The position numbers were made by a program, and so were the translations under genes. The notes beneath the pieces are model-generated. The model was given only the letters and a program-made list of their open reading frames with translations, had not been told where the DNA came from and ran no database searches. From Pseudomonadota bacterium (GTDB lineage: Bacteria; Pseudomonadota; Alphaproteobacteria; Rhizobiales; Xanthobacteraceae): a stretch of DNA of 17,457 nucleotides. The DNA is taken from positions 1-17,457 of the forward strand of contig JAEVZN010000161.1 in the NCBI GenBank assembly GCA_023392205.1, in the 5' to 3' direction. The stretch's first letter is position 1. The number at the start of each line of letters is the position of its first letter. This document shows, piece by piece, positions 1-9,394 of the stretch.

Positions 1-1
1 G

Positions 2-799
2 TCGATCATTGCCGACACCGTGATCGAAAGCGTCGGCAGCGATATCGACAGTCAGGCGGCGCAATTGCTGCCGGAGCGGGATGGCGAAGACACCCCTGTC
101 GCGCATCGCGAGATGGCAGGTGGCGCCGCCCTGCGCGTCAATCGCCAGGGCTACATCCAGGCCATCGACTTCAACGAGATCGTCGGGGCGGCAAAAGAGG
201 CGGATGCCTGCATCACGCTCGACCGCAGAGCCGGGCATCTGGTGCTCGCGGATATGGTAATCGGGCAAGTGCACCCGGCCTCGGCGGCATCGCCCGAATT
301 GTCGAAATGCGTCGAAGGGGCGCTGATCGTTGGACGCGAGCGCACGCCCGTTCAGGACCTCGAATTCGCGATCCGCCAGATGGTCGAGATTGCGGCCCGC
401 GCGCTGTCGCCGGGTGTCAACGACCCCTTCACGGCAATGGTGGCCATCGATCGTCTCACAATGTCGCTCGCGCGCATCATGAAGAGAGGCGAAGCGCAAT
501 CCGTATGGCGCGACGACGATGGCCGGGTCCGGCTCTCGATTCCGGCCGCCCGCTTCGATGGCCTGATCGATGCCGCGTTCAACATGATCCGGCAGAATGG
601 CAGCGGTTCTCCCGCGATCCTGATCCGTCTGGCCGACCGCCTGATGGATCTGTGGGCGTTGGCGGAGATATCGCAACGCAAAGACATCGAACGCCACCTG
701 ACGATGGTGTGGAACGAGGGCCGCCGCTCAATTGCCGAGCGCGACGACCTCAATGCGCTCAGGGACCGGATAGCGCCCTCCGGCCTTGCAACAGCCTAG
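2..799 (+). CDS. DUF2254 family membrane protein, C-terminal part (5' end outside window)
   Basis: The reading frame is open from the left edge, so this is the C-terminal part (about 265 residues) of a longer protein. A GTG at position 20 is probably internal. The stretch reading [19 protein letters not shown], preceded by a QMVEIA segment, is characteristic of DUF2254 proteins, which usually have several N-terminal membrane spans and a soluble C-terminal domain of unknown role. No membrane segment is visible in the part present, consistent with it being the soluble end. The gene converges on aspS, and the two stop codons lie on opposite strands of the same CTAG tetranucleotide. The family assignment is from motif memory. 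No biochemical function is known to me and none is claimed. Confidence 0.8.
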   Translation, partial: SIIADTVIESVGSDIDSQAAQLLPERDGEDTPVAHREMAGGAALRVNRQGYIQAIDFNEIVGAAKEADACITLDRRAGHLVLADMVIGQVHPASAASPELSKCVEGALIVGRERTPVQDLEFAIRQMVEIAARALSPGVNDPFTAMVAIDRLTMSLARIMKRGEAQSVWRDDDGRVRLSIPAARFDGLIDAAFNMIRQNGSGSPAILIRLADRLMDLWALAEISQRKDIERHLTMVWNEGRRSIAERDDLNALRDRIAPSGLATA

Positions 800-2595
800 G
801 ATTTCTGCGGCAGATTGAGCCGAATGTGCAATTCGCGGAGCTGCTTCTGCGTTACCTCGGAGGGTGCGCCCATCAGCAGATCTTCGGCGCGCTGGTTCAT
901 CGGGAACAGCACCACCTCGCGCAGATTCTCCTCGCCGCACAGAAGCATCACAATGCGGTCGATCCCGGGGGCGATGCCGCCATGCGGCGGCGCGCCGAGC
1001 GACAGCGCGCGCAGCATGCCGCCGAACTTCGCCTCGAGCACGCTCTCGTCATATCCGGCAATCGCGAAAGCCTTTTTCATCACATCGGGGCGATGATTGC
1101 GGATCGCGCCTGACGACAACTCTGTACCATTGCAGACGATGTCGTACTGGAACGCCTTGATGCCGAGGATCTTGTCGTGATCGTTCGGGTCGAGCGCGAG
1201 AAACTCCTCCACCGGCATGTTCGGCATCGAGAACGGATTGTGCGAGAAGTCGATCTTCTTGTCCTCGTCGCTCCATTCATACATCGGGAAGTCGACGATC
1301 CAGCAAAACTCGAAGCGGTCCTCGTCGATAAGCTTCCATTCCTGACCGACGCGCGTGCGTGCGAGGCCTGCGAATTTCCAGAAGTCCTTCGGCTTTCCGG
1401 CCACAAAGAACACCGCGTCGCCGACGCCCAAGCCGAGCTGATCGGAAATCTGCTTTGTACGCTCCGGTCCGATATTCTTGGCGAGCGGTCCCGCGCCGCC
1501 TTCCTCGCCTTCGCGCCAGAAGATGTAACCCAGCCCCGGCTGGCCCTCGCCCTGCGCCCATGCATTCATACGATCGCAAAACGCGCGATTGCCGCCGGTC
1601 GGTGCGGGGATCGCCCATACTTCGACCGAAGGATCGTTCGCGATCATGTTGGCAAAGATCTTGAAGCCCGAACCGCGGAAGGCGTCGGTGACATTCGCCA
1701 TTTTGATGGGGTTGCGCAGATCCGGCTTGTCGGTGCCGTAAAGCCGCACAGCATCGGCAAAGGCGATATGCGGAAATTTTTGCGTCACCGGCTTGCCGTT
1801 GCCGAATTCCTCGAACACCCCGCGCAACACCGGCTCGACCGCGTTGAACACGTCGTCCTGGGTGACGAAGCTCATCTCGATATCGAGCTGATAGAATTCG
1901 CCGGGCGAACGATCGGCGCGCGCATCCTCGTCGCGGAAACAGGGCGCGATCTGGAAATAGCGATCGAAGCCCGACACCATGATAAGCTGTTTGAATTGCT
2001 GCGGTGCCTGCGGCAATGCGTAGAACTTGCCGGGATGGATGCGCGAGGGCACGAGATAGTCGCGCGCGCCTTCCGGCGAGCTTGCGGTCAGGATCGGCGT
2101 CTGGAATTCGAAAAAGCCGCCGGCCTTCATGCGGCTGCGGATCGAATCGATGATCGCCCCGCGTTTCATGATATTCCGGTGCAGCCGCTCGCGGCGCAGG
2201 GCGAGGAAGCGGTAACGCAGCCGGATGTCTTCCGGATATTCCTGATCGCCGAAGACCGGCATCGGCAGGTCGCCGGCCGGACCCAGCACCTCGATCTCGG
2301 TGGCGAACACCTCGACAAGGCCCGTGGGCAGATCGGGATTCTCGGTGCCGGCGGGGCGATTGCGCACCTTCCCGTCGATCCGCACCACCCATTCCGAGCG
2401 CAGCTTCTCGGCATCCTTGAAGGCCGGGCTGTCCGGATCGGCCACCACCTGCGTCAGACCGTAATGGTCGCGCAGGTCGATGAACAGCACGCCGCCATGA
2501 TCGCGGACACGATGGACCCAGCCCGACAGACGGACGTCGGAGCCGATATCGCTCTCGCGGAGCGCGCCGCAGGTATGGGTGCGGTAACGGTGCAT
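796..2595 (-). CDS. aspS: aspartate--tRNA ligase (probably Asp/Asn non-discriminating type)
   Basis: Class II aminoacyl-tRNA synthetase that charges tRNA-Asp in the cytoplasm. The 599-residue product has the bacterial AspRS architecture: an N-terminal OB-fold anticodon-binding domain (about residues 15-105), a catalytic core split by a GAD insertion, and a C-terminal extension. Motif 2 is visible as [10 protein letters not shown] (starting at F220) and motif 3 as GGIAPGIDR (ending at R547). The [16 protein letters not shown] segment is the usual AspRS active-site loop. The ATG start gives [18 protein letters not shown], the standard N-terminus of the alphaproteobacterial enzyme. Many alphaproteobacteria lack AsnRS and use an AspRS that also charges tRNA-Asn for GatCAB amidation. 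Whether this enzyme does so cannot be decided here. It is transcribed away from the TPP-enzyme gene, across a 157-base spacer. Confidence 0.97.
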   Translation of the reverse strand: MHRYRTHTCGALRESDIGSDVRLSGWVHRVRDHGGVLFIDLRDHYGLTQVVADPDSPAFKDAEKLRSEWVVRIDGKVRNRPAGTENPDLPTGLVEVFATEIEVLGPAGDLPMPVFGDQEYPEDIRLRYRFLALRRERLHRNIMKRGAIIDSIRSRMKAGGFFEFQTPILTASSPEGARDYLVPSRIHPGKFYALPQAPQQFKQLIMVSGFDRYFQIAPCFRDEDARADRSPGEFYQLDIEMSFVTQDDVFNAVEPVLRGVFEEFGNGKPVTQKFPHIAFADAVRLYGTDKPDLRNPIKMANVTDAFRGSGFKIFANMIANDPSVEVWAIPAPTGGNRAFCDRMNAWAQGEGQPGLGYIFWREGEEGGAGPLAKNIGPERTKQISDQLGLGVGDAVFFVAGKPKDFWKFAGLARTRVGQEWKLIDEDRFEFCWIVDFPMYEWSDEDKKIDFSHNPFSMPNMPVEEFLALDPNDHDKILGIKAFQYDIVCNGTELSSGAIRNHRPDVMKKAFAIAGYDESVLEAKFGGMLRALSLGAPPHGGIAPGIDRIVMLLCGEENLREVVLFPMNQRAEDLLMGAPSEVTQKQLRELHIRLNLPQKS

Positions 2596-2651
2596 GGAAT
2601 CTGTGATCTTTCAGTCGATTCGGCGCGTAAAGGGATGGCTGGAGGCGCGGG

Positions 2652-2680
2652 AAAAGCGCATGGGGGTTCTGCTTTGTCAA
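2652..2680 (-). promoter_or_regulatory. candidate sigma-70-type promoter for aspS
   Basis: Read on the minus strand, a perfect TTGACA (-35, positions 2680-2675) is followed after 17 bases by GCTTTT (-10, positions 2657-2652). This predicts a start near 2645 and a leader of about 50 bases before the aspS ATG. The -35 and spacing are good. The -10 is weak against the alphaproteobacterial CTATAT-like element, so this is a candidate only. Confidence 0.4.
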
Positions 2681-2694
2681 GGCAACCATCGGCC

Positions 2695-2722
2695 TCGACA
2701 GGGGAGCCTCGATCTGCATTCT
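2695..2722 (+). promoter_or_regulatory. weak candidate promoter for the TPP-enzyme/rnd/ptrB run
   Basis: On the plus strand TCGACA (2695-2700, preceded by C, resembling CTTGACA) is followed after 16 bases by CATTCT (2717-2722), giving a predicted start near 2730 and a leader of roughly 20 bases before the ATG at 2753. Both elements deviate from consensus. It is listed because the divergent spacer must contain a rightward promoter and this is the best match I see. Confidence 0.2.
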
Positions 2723-2752
2723 GGGCGCGGGGAAACGTACGCGACCGGAATC

Positions 2753-4435
2753 ATGGCCAAGACAGTCGGAAAGTCCACAAAACCTGCCGAATCCCGCGCT
2801 TCGGCCACGTCCGCGCGTATGACCACGGGTCAGGCGGTGGTCAATGCGCTGCTGGCACACGGAATCGAGACGATCTACGCCCTGCCCGGCGTCCATAACG
2901 ACCATTTTTTCGACGCCTTGCACCGGGCCGGCAACCGGGTCCGGGTGGTGCATACCCGCCATGAACAGGGCTGCGCCTATATGGCGCTGGGCGCGGCACT
3001 CGCGACCGGCAAGCCGCAGGCCTATTGCGTGGTGCCTGGGCCGGGCCTCCTCAATACCGGGGCTGCCCTCCTCACCGCCTATTCCATGAATGCGCCGGTT
3101 CTGGCGCTGATCGGCCAGATTCCGCAAAGCGCCATCGGCCGCGATCTCGGCCATTTGCATGAAATCCGCGACCAGGCCGGCATCATAGCCCGGCTGGTCG
3201 ACCATTCGGCGCGCATTCCCCGCCCCGCCGCAGCCCCGCAGATGGTGGCCGAAGCCATCCAGTCGATGTTTGCCGGCCGCCCCGGCCCGGCAGCGCTGGA
3301 ATGCGCCATGGATGTCTGGGGCCGGGTCGAAGCCGTGGCGGAAGCCGCTCCCCTGCCTATCCCCGAACCGCCCATCGACGACGATGCCATCACGGCCGCA
3401 GCCAAGCTGCTCGGCTGCGCGAAAAACCCCATGATCGTCTGCGGCGGCGGAGCACAGGATGCCTCCGTCGAGGTGACCCGGCTGTCGGCGATGTTGCAGG
3501 CGCCGGTTCTCGGCTATCGGCGCGGCCGCGGCGTCCTCGACAGCCGCGATCCACTCAGCATCACGCTCCCGCTGGCACACGAGATGTGGCCGGAGGTCGA
3601 TGTGGTCGTCTCTGTCGGCAGCCGCATTTTGCAGCAGCTCACCGTCTGGGGCACCGACAAGGACCTGAAAGTGATCCGCATCGACGCCGACCCCGACGAG
3701 GCGGAGCGCGTCGCCAAGCCCGATGTCTCGATTGTCGGCGACAGCGCCCCCGTATTGAAAAAGCTTCTCGCCGCCCTGCCCGCGCACAACACAAAGCGCC
3801 CGTCCCGAAGGGCCGAAATGGAAGAGCGGCAGGCGAAGCTGCGCAAGCGGCTGGCGAAGCTCGTTCCGCAAATGGCCATTCTGGATGCGATCCGCGCAGA
3901 ACTGCCCGAAGAGGGCATTTTCGTCGACGAGGTGACGCAGATCGGCTTTGCCGCGCGGCTGGCCCTTCCCGTCTACACGCCGCGCACATTCATCTCGCCT
4001 GGCTATCAGGACAATCTCGGCTGGGGCTTTGCAACGGCGCTTGGCGTACAGGATGCACGGCCGAATGTGCCGGTCCTGTCGATCACCGGCGATGGCGGTT
4101 TTCTCTATACGGCGACGGAAATGGCTTCGGCCGTGCGTCACAAAATTCCGCTGGTCACCGTGGTGTTCAACAACAACGCCTATGGGAATGTGAAACTGAT
4201 TCAACAGGAATGGTATGGCGGACGCACCATTGCGAGCGATCTGTCCAATCCGGATTTCGTGCAATTTGCGCAGAGTTTCGGCGCAGCGGCCGAGCGGGTC
4301 GAGACGCCTGCGCAATTGCGCGCCGCCTTGCGACGCGGCTTCAAGCGGCGCGACGGGCCGACCCTGATCGACATGCCGGTCGAGGCGATGCCGTCACCCT
4401 GGGATTTCATCATGATGCCGCGGGTGCGCGGCTGA
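2753..4435 (+). CDS. thiamine pyrophosphate-dependent enzyme, acetolactate synthase-like (substrate unknown)
   Basis: A 560-residue protein with the three-domain fold of the TPP decarboxylase/acetolactate synthase superfamily: an N-terminal pyrimidine-binding domain (about 25-190), a central domain (about 210-340) and a C-terminal TPP-binding domain (about 370-550). E71 in the RHEQG segment is the expected cofactor-activating glutamate. The TPP/Mg2+ motif starts at G446-D447-G448 and ends with N473-N474 about 26 residues later. It differs enough from canonical IlvB that I would not call it a branched-chain biosynthetic enzyme. No IlvN-like small subunit is adjacent. Related proteins are annotated as decarboxylases or carboligases of unknown substrate. 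The ATG at 2753 gives a polar 22-residue leader before MTTGQAVV. The ATG at 2819 would remove it and fits the family well, but neither start has a clear ribosome binding site. The stop lies 8 bases before rnd, so co-transcription is likely. Confidence 0.85.
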   Translation: MAKTVGKSTKPAESRASATSARMTTGQAVVNALLAHGIETIYALPGVHNDHFFDALHRAGNRVRVVHTRHEQGCAYMALGAALATGKPQAYCVVPGPGLLNTGAALLTAYSMNAPVLALIGQIPQSAIGRDLGHLHEIRDQAGIIARLVDHSARIPRPAAAPQMVAEAIQSMFAGRPGPAALECAMDVWGRVEAVAEAAPLPIPEPPIDDDAITAAAKLLGCAKNPMIVCGGGAQDASVEVTRLSAMLQAPVLGYRRGRGVLDSRDPLSITLPLAHEMWPEVDVVVSVGSRILQQLTVWGTDKDLKVIRIDADPDEAERVAKPDVSIVGDSAPVLKKLLAALPAHNTKRPSRRAEMEERQAKLRKRLAKLVPQMAILDAIRAELPEEGIFVDEVTQIGFAARLALPVYTPRTFISPGYQDNLGWGFATALGVQDARPNVPVLSITGDGGFLYTATEMASAVRHKIPLVTVVFNNNAYGNVKLIQQEWYGGRTIASDLSNPDFVQFAQSFGAAAERVETPAQLRAALRRGFKRRDGPTLIDMPVEAMPSPWDFIMMPRVRG

Positions 4436-4443
4436 TCGCAGAC

Positions 4444-5592
4444 ATGGACCTGATCACAACAACAAAAGACCTGGCCGCAGCCTGCGAGCGGCTGGCCAAT
4501 CATCCCTTCGTCACGGTGGATACCGAGTTTCTGCGCGAATCCACCTATTATCCGCAGCTCTGCGTGGCCCAACTCGCGAGCCCGGACGAGGCGGTGGTGG
4601 TCGATGCGCTGGCCGACGGCATCGACCTTGCGCCATTCTTCGCGCTGATGGCGGACGAGCAGGTGCTCAAGGTCTTTCACGCCGCGCGCCAGGACATCGA
4701 AATCGTGTGGCATCGCGCCAGCATGATCCCGAAACCGGTCTTCGATACACAGATCGCCGCGATGGTTCTCGGCTATGGAGATTCCGTGTCCTACGATCAG
4801 CTCGTGCAGCGGATCACCGGCGACGCGATCGACAAGTCCTCCCGCTTCACCGACTGGACGCGGCGCCCGCTCTCCAAGGCACAACTCGAATATGCCATTT
4901 CCGATGTCACGCATCTGCGCGATGTCTATCGCAAGCTGCAGGCCGACCTCGACAAGCGCGGCCGCACCGAATGGCTGAGCGAGGAAATGGATGTCCTTAC
5001 CTCGCCCGACACCTACCGAATGGACCCGGACGATGCGTGGCAGCGGTTGCGCACGCGGGTCCGCAAGCCCAAGGAGCTTGCGGTGCTGATCGAGGTCGCG
5101 GCCTGGCGGGAGCGTGAGGCCAAGAGCCGCGACGTGCCGCGCGGCCGTGTACTGAAGGACGATCTTGTCGCCGATATCGCCATTCAGGCACCGACCAGCA
5201 TTGAAAGACTGTCATCGCTGCGCTCGCTGCCGAAGGGCTTCGAACGCTCCGCCTGGGGCCGGGAAATTCCCGAGATCGTGCAGCGCGGGCTGGCCCGTGA
5301 CGTGAAATCGCTACCGGTGATCGAGCGCCCGAAACCGGCGCAGAACGGGTCGGCGATTGTCGAACTTCTGAAAGTACTGCTGCGCATGACCGCCGAACGC
5401 CATGCGGTGGCGGCAAAGGTGATTGCAACCATCGACGACCTTGAACGCATTGCCGCCGACGACAATGCCGATGTCGCAGCCTTGCGCGGCTGGCGGCGCG
5501 AATTGTTCGGTGAGAAGGCGCTGGCGCTGAAGAAAGGCAATCTGGCGCTCGCCATCGAAAAAGGACGTGTCGCGGCGATCGAGCGGGCCTAG
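4444..5592 (+). CDS. rnd: ribonuclease D
   Basis: 3'-to-5' exoribonuclease that trims the 3' ends of tRNA precursors and other small RNAs in the cytoplasm. The 382-residue product is of normal length. All DEDDy exonuclease residues are visible: D26 and E28 (DTEFLRE, Exo I), D84 (FHAARQDIE, Exo II), and Y150 with D154 (EYAISD, Exo III). An HRDC nucleic-acid-binding domain follows at about 210-290 ([20 protein letters not shown]). The ATG at 4444 places the Exo I motif where the family has it. The frame remains open upstream across the TPP-enzyme gene, but that is out-of-frame overlap, not coding. The gene sits 8 bases after the TPP-enzyme stop and 6 bases before oligopeptidase B, implying a three-gene transcript. 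Confidence 0.95.
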   Translation: MDLITTTKDLAAACERLANHPFVTVDTEFLRESTYYPQLCVAQLASPDEAVVVDALADGIDLAPFFALMADEQVLKVFHAARQDIEIVWHRASMIPKPVFDTQIAAMVLGYGDSVSYDQLVQRITGDAIDKSSRFTDWTRRPLSKAQLEYAISDVTHLRDVYRKLQADLDKRGRTEWLSEEMDVLTSPDTYRMDPDDAWQRLRTRVRKPKELAVLIEVAAWREREAKSRDVPRGRVLKDDLVADIAIQAPTSIERLSSLRSLPKGFERSAWGREIPEIVQRGLARDVKSLPVIERPKPAQNGSAIVELLKVLLRMTAERHAVAAKVIATIDDLERIAADDNADVAALRGWRRELFGEKALALKKGNLALAIEKGRVAAIERA

Positions 5593-5598
5593 CAGCAC

Positions 5599-7674
5599 AT
5601 GAATTCCGGCCATGACACCAAGCCCCCGATTGCCAGGCGCGTGCCGCATGCCTTCACGCGGCATGGCGTGACCATAGATGACGAATATGCCTGGCTGCGC
5701 GATCCGGGTTATCCGGAGGTCACCGATCCCGGCATCCTCGATTATCTGAAGGCCGAGAATGCCTATTTCGATGTGGCCATGGCAGAGCACCGGCCACTCA
5801 TCGACACACTGGTCGCCGAACTGAAAGGCCGCATCAAGGACGACGATTCCAGCGTTCCGGTGAAGGACGGCGACTATTTCTACTGGCATGCTTTCGATGC
5901 CGGCGCCGAATATCCGAAATGGTATCGCCGCCCGGTCACGGGCGGGCCCGATCAGGTCATCCTCGACGAGCCGGCGCTGGCGCAAGGCCATGACTATTTC
6001 CGTCTCGGCGGCCAGGCGGTCAGCCCGGACGGACGGCTTCTCGCCTATGCGGTCGATACCAGCGGATCGGAACGCTATGTCCTGAAAGTCCGCGATCTCG
6101 ACACAGGCCGCGATCTGCCCGACGTGATCGACAATTGGCGCTATGGCCTCGTCTGGGCGGCGGATTCGAAGAGCTTTCTCTATACCGATGCCGACGAGAA
6201 CTGGCGCTCCAAGACGGTGTGGCATCATCGCCTGGGCGACCTGCAATCGGCCGACCGCACCATCTTCCGCGAAACCGGCGAGCCCTTCACCGTCAGCATC
6301 GGACGCACGCAGTCGCGCGCCTATGCCGGTATCTCGACCGGCGACAATTCGAGTAACGAAATTTATCTCCTCCCGCTCGACGATCTTGCGGCAACGCCGC
6401 GTCTTGTCTCCGCGCGCAAGCCCGAGCGGCGCTACGATGTCGACGAGCGCGAAGGCACGCTCTACATTCACGTCAACGATACCCATCCTAATTTCCGCGT
6501 TGTGACCGCACCGGTCTCGACGCCGGACAAATGGCAGGAACTCATTACCGGCAGCGACCGGCATTACATTCTGTCCGTGCATTCCTTCCTCAATCTGCTG
6601 GTCATCGAGGAGCGCGTCGAGGGGCTCTCGCAGATCAGGCTGCGCAACTACGATACGGGCAACGAGCGATACATCGCCTTCCCCGAAGCGAGCTATGTCG
6701 CGCGTGCCGGCAGCAATCCGGAATATCGGTTTGAAAAGCTGCGGCTCGGCTATCAGTCGATGGTGACGCCACCGACCGTGTATGATTATCACCTCGCTGA
6801 GGATCGCCTCGAGACGCTGAAGGTGCGCGAGATCCCGAGCGGCTACGATGCCTCGCAATATGTCACTGAGCGCCTCATGGCGCCCGCTCGCGACGGCGTG
6901 CAGGTGCCGGTCTCAATTGTCTATCGCAAGGACTTCGTGAAGGACGGACGCGGGCTGCTGCATGTCTATGCTTACGGCGCCTATGGCCACGCAGTGCCGC
7001 CCGGCTTCTCCTCGAATCGTCTGTCGCTGCTCGACCGCGGCTTCGCCTGCGCCATCGCGCATATCCGCGGCGGCGACGATCTCGGCTATCGCTGGTATCT
7101 CGACGGCAAGCTCGACAAGCGCACGAACTCGTTCAACGATTTTGTCGACGTGACGGGTTTCCTGATCGCGCAGGGCTTTGCGGCACCGGGCCGGGTGTCG
7201 GCCGCGGGCGGTTCGGCCGGTGGCGAATTGATGGGCGCCATCGTCAATCAGGCTCCGGGGCTATACGGCGCGGTGGCCGCGCATGTGCCGTTTGTCGACG
7301 TGCTGAACACCATGCTGGACGGCACTTTGCCGCTCACGCCCGGCGAATGGTCGGAATGGGGCAACCCGATCACCGACAAGGCGGCGTTCGACTATATCCG
7401 CAGCTACAGCCCTTATGACAATGTGAGCGCGCAGGCCTATCCGGCGATGCTGGTGACCGCAGGCCTCAACGATCCGCGCGTCACCTATTGGGAGCCGGCC
7501 AAATGGGTGGCGAAATTGCGGGCCACCAAGACCGACAACAATCGCCTGCTGCTCAAGACGAATATGGGCGCCGGTCACGGCGGCAAGTCGGGCCGTTACA
7601 CCGCACTTGAGGAAGACGCCGAGGAATATGCGTTCGTCCTGACGCATCTCGGACCGGTCCGCCCGGCGGCCTGA
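5599..7674 (+). CDS. ptrB: oligopeptidase B (S9A prolyl oligopeptidase family)
   Basis: Cytoplasmic serine peptidase that cleaves short peptides after basic residues, judged by similarity to oligopeptidase B rather than to prolyl oligopeptidase proper. The 691-residue chain has an N-terminal cap and seven-bladed propeller region (about 1-420), then an alpha/beta-hydrolase domain. The catalytic triad can be read: S539 in GGSAGG, D625 in LNDPRV, and H660 in GAGHGG. The N-terminal HGVTIDDEYAWLRDP and the KDGDYFYW propeller segment are typical of the family. No signal peptide is present, which fits a cytoplasmic enzyme. It starts 6 bases after rnd with no clear Shine-Dalgarno, suggesting translational coupling. 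It ends 7 bases from the convergent ppx stop. A link to RNase D or the TPP enzyme beyond shared transcription is not evident. Confidence 0.93.
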   Translation: MNSGHDTKPPIARRVPHAFTRHGVTIDDEYAWLRDPGYPEVTDPGILDYLKAENAYFDVAMAEHRPLIDTLVAELKGRIKDDDSSVPVKDGDYFYWHAFDAGAEYPKWYRRPVTGGPDQVILDEPALAQGHDYFRLGGQAVSPDGRLLAYAVDTSGSERYVLKVRDLDTGRDLPDVIDNWRYGLVWAADSKSFLYTDADENWRSKTVWHHRLGDLQSADRTIFRETGEPFTVSIGRTQSRAYAGISTGDNSSNEIYLLPLDDLAATPRLVSARKPERRYDVDEREGTLYIHVNDTHPNFRVVTAPVSTPDKWQELITGSDRHYILSVHSFLNLLVIEERVEGLSQIRLRNYDTGNERYIAFPEASYVARAGSNPEYRFEKLRLGYQSMVTPPTVYDYHLAEDRLETLKVREIPSGYDASQYVTERLMAPARDGVQVPVSIVYRKDFVKDGRGLLHVYAYGAYGHAVPPGFSSNRLSLLDRGFACAIAHIRGGDDLGYRWYLDGKLDKRTNSFNDFVDVTGFLIAQGFAAPGRVSAAGGSAGGELMGAIVNQAPGLYGAVAAHVPFVDVLNTMLDGTLPLTPGEWSEWGNPITDKAAFDYIRSYSPYDNVSAQAYPAMLVTAGLNDPRVTYWEPAKWVAKLRATKTDNNRLLLKTNMGAGHGGKSGRYTALEEDAEEYAFVLTHLGPVRPAA

Positions 7675-7681
7675 ACGTCGC

Positions 7682-9394
7682 TCAGGTGACAACCAATGGC
7701 TCCCGGCCCACCAGCCGCGCCAGCGTTCGCATCCGGTTGGAGACGCGCTCGCCGTTCAGCGCCGCGAACCGTCCGGGCAATTTAAGGACCAGCTTGCCCT
7801 TTTCCACGCGCAAGGTCGTTTGCGACAGAACGCCCGGCATCGAGGCCGAGACCATATAGGCCACCCGCATCGCCGCCCCGAGCACGCGCGCGCGATCCAG
7901 CATGCGCGTCGAGGCAAGCTCACGCAATCGCGGTGAGAGGTCGTCGTCATGCGTGATGCCGACATGTCGGAAATAGACCGATAGCGCGAGATAAGCGCGG
8001 CCGGCATGATCGAGGGCCACGAAATCTGCATGTGAAATCAGGTTGAGCGCCTGCTCGCCGCGATAATCGGGATGCGTGCGCCAGCCGACATCGGCCACGA
8101 GACATGCGGCATGGCGCAGCCGCCGCTCGTCGCGATTTTCGTCGATGCCGCTGGATTTCATGAAATTATCTGTCCACGCAACCAGCTCCTCGCCATGTTG
8201 CGGCGAGCGCGAGCGCAGCAGGTTCAGATTGCGCGCCGCAGAAATCAGCGCATCCTTTTGCTGCTCTCGCGGCTTGAGCATGGCGTAGAGCAGGCCCTCA
8301 CGTACACCGAGCGCCGACATAACGACCCGATCGGGTTTCATCCTACGGATCAGTTGCGCGAGCACCGCGGCGGCATATCCAAGTAGCGGACGGCGGGCCG
8401 TCGCCACGGCGTCGATCTGCGACAGCGTTTCAGGATCCACGCGCTGGACCAGTTCGCAGAATTCCAGGGCTTCGCGGGCACGGATCGTATAGCCATGCAT
8501 GACGTGCAACGGATAACCCGTCTGCGCCATATGCAGGGCCGCCAGTGATCGCCATGCCCCGCCGACGGCATAGAGCGTCTGACCTTTGCCACCTTTAAGA
8601 AACGGCACTTTCTCGATTTCGGTCTTGGCAATCTTTGCAGCCTTCTTGACCGAATTGCCGGACACATCCTTGAGCGTCAGGCCACCCAGCGGCAGCGTGA
8701 CCCCGCGCCGTATTTTAGAACCGCTGACGCCGATCAGTTCGAGCGAACCGCCGCCAAGATCTCCAGCGATGCCGTGCGGTTCGTGCATGCCCGACACTAC
8801 GCCGAGCGCGGCCATTTCAGCCTCGCGTCGTCCCGACAGCACCTCGATCCGGACCCGGCAGATGCGTTCGGCCTCGGCAACGAAGGCCGCACCGTTCTTC
8901 GCGTCCCGGCAGGCGGCGGTGGCGATCCCGAAGACATGCCGCACCTGTAACGTGTCGCACAAGGCGCGGAAACGGTTCAGCGCCTGCAACGCCTCAACGA
9001 CCGCATCCGGCGCCAGCAATCCGGTCGACTGCACCTCACGGCCGAGGCCCGCCAAAACCTTCTCATTGAAAATAGGCGTCGGACTTCGCGTCAGGCCCTC
9101 ATAAACAACCAGCCGCACCGAATTGGAGCCAATATCGATCACGCCCACGGCTGGCCCGTGGTCCAGCCGCCCCTGCGCATTCTCCAGCCGTTTGGATGCC
9201 TTTTTCAGTCCGGCAGGCGCTTTCCCGCGCAGGGCCCGCGCCGTATGCCGGGACTTTTCGCGGGTGGTTTCTCGTGCCGCTTTGCGCGGCTTGGCGCCAG
9301 CTTTTCCGCTCGCCCCGGTTCCAGACCGTCGCCTAGCGCCGCTCTTTGTGCCGCGTGAGGCGTTTTGGGGTGGATTCTTTGAGCGATTTCCCAC
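7682..9394 (-). CDS. ppx: exopolyphosphatase (Ppx/GppA family) with long basic N-terminal extension
   Basis: Degrades polyphosphate processively to phosphate; family members may also act on pppGpp. Two ASKHA phosphate-binding motifs are visible: [16 protein letters not shown] (from G84) and GDLGGGSLE (D212-E219). The C-terminal half carries the HD-like helical region ([22 protein letters not shown]). At 570 residues it is longer than the roughly 500 of typical Ppx because of about 80 N-terminal residues rich in Lys and Arg (23 K/R among the first 78, only 4 acidic). The start at 9394 is a GTG with no strong ribosome binding site. It lies 62 bases inside the 3' end of ppk. In-frame GTG codons at residues 83 and 85 would give a protein lacking the extension, so the true start is uncertain. 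The neighbouring ppk makes the substrate, and overlap implies coupled expression of opposing enzymes. Confidence 0.93.
   Translation of the reverse strand: MGNRSKNPPQNASRGTKSGARRRSGTGASGKAGAKPRKAARETTREKSRHTARALRGKAPAGLKKASKRLENAQGRLDHGPAVGVIDIGSNSVRLVVYEGLTRSPTPIFNEKVLAGLGREVQSTGLLAPDAVVEALQALNRFRALCDTLQVRHVFGIATAACRDAKNGAAFVAEAERICRVRIEVLSGRREAEMAALGVVSGMHEPHGIAGDLGGGSLELIGVSGSKIRRGVTLPLGGLTLKDVSGNSVKKAAKIAKTEIEKVPFLKGGKGQTLYAVGGAWRSLAALHMAQTGYPLHVMHGYTIRAREALEFCELVQRVDPETLSQIDAVATARRPLLGYAAAVLAQLIRRMKPDRVVMSALGVREGLLYAMLKPREQQKDALISAARNLNLLRSRSPQHGEELVAWTDNFMKSSGIDENRDERRLRHAACLVADVGWRTHPDYRGEQALNLISHADFVALDHAGRAYLALSVYFRHVGITHDDDLSPRLRELASTRMLDRARVLGAAMRVAYMVSASMPGVLSQTTLRVEKGKLVLKLPGRFAALNGERVSNRMRTLARLVGREPLVVT

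Noticed and set aside
1177..2898. A 573-codon plus-strand frame opposite aspS
   Set aside because: It lies antisense to a certain gene, with biased composition and no motif, and continues past the aspS start only by chance.
1277..4315. A 1012-codon open frame on the minus strand running across most of aspS and the TPP-enzyme gene
   Set aside because: It is another frame of aspS followed by the antisense of the TPP-enzyme gene. The translation is Arg/Gly/His-rich with no recognisable domain, as expected from shadow frames in GC-rich DNA.
5311..6858. A 515-codon minus-strand frame opposite rnd and ptrB
   Set aside because: It is antisense to two genes whose catalytic residues are all intact, and it has no recognisable domain.
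7651..7660. GGACCGGTCC perfect palindrome near the ptrB end
   Set aside because: It has no loop and lies inside coding sequence; a 10-base GC-rich palindrome is expected by chance in a window of this size.
7670..7686. CCTGA/TCAGG inverted repeat between the ptrB and ppx stops as a bidirectional terminator
   Set aside because: The stem has only five base pairs and no T-run on either strand. It arises partly because both genes end in TGA.
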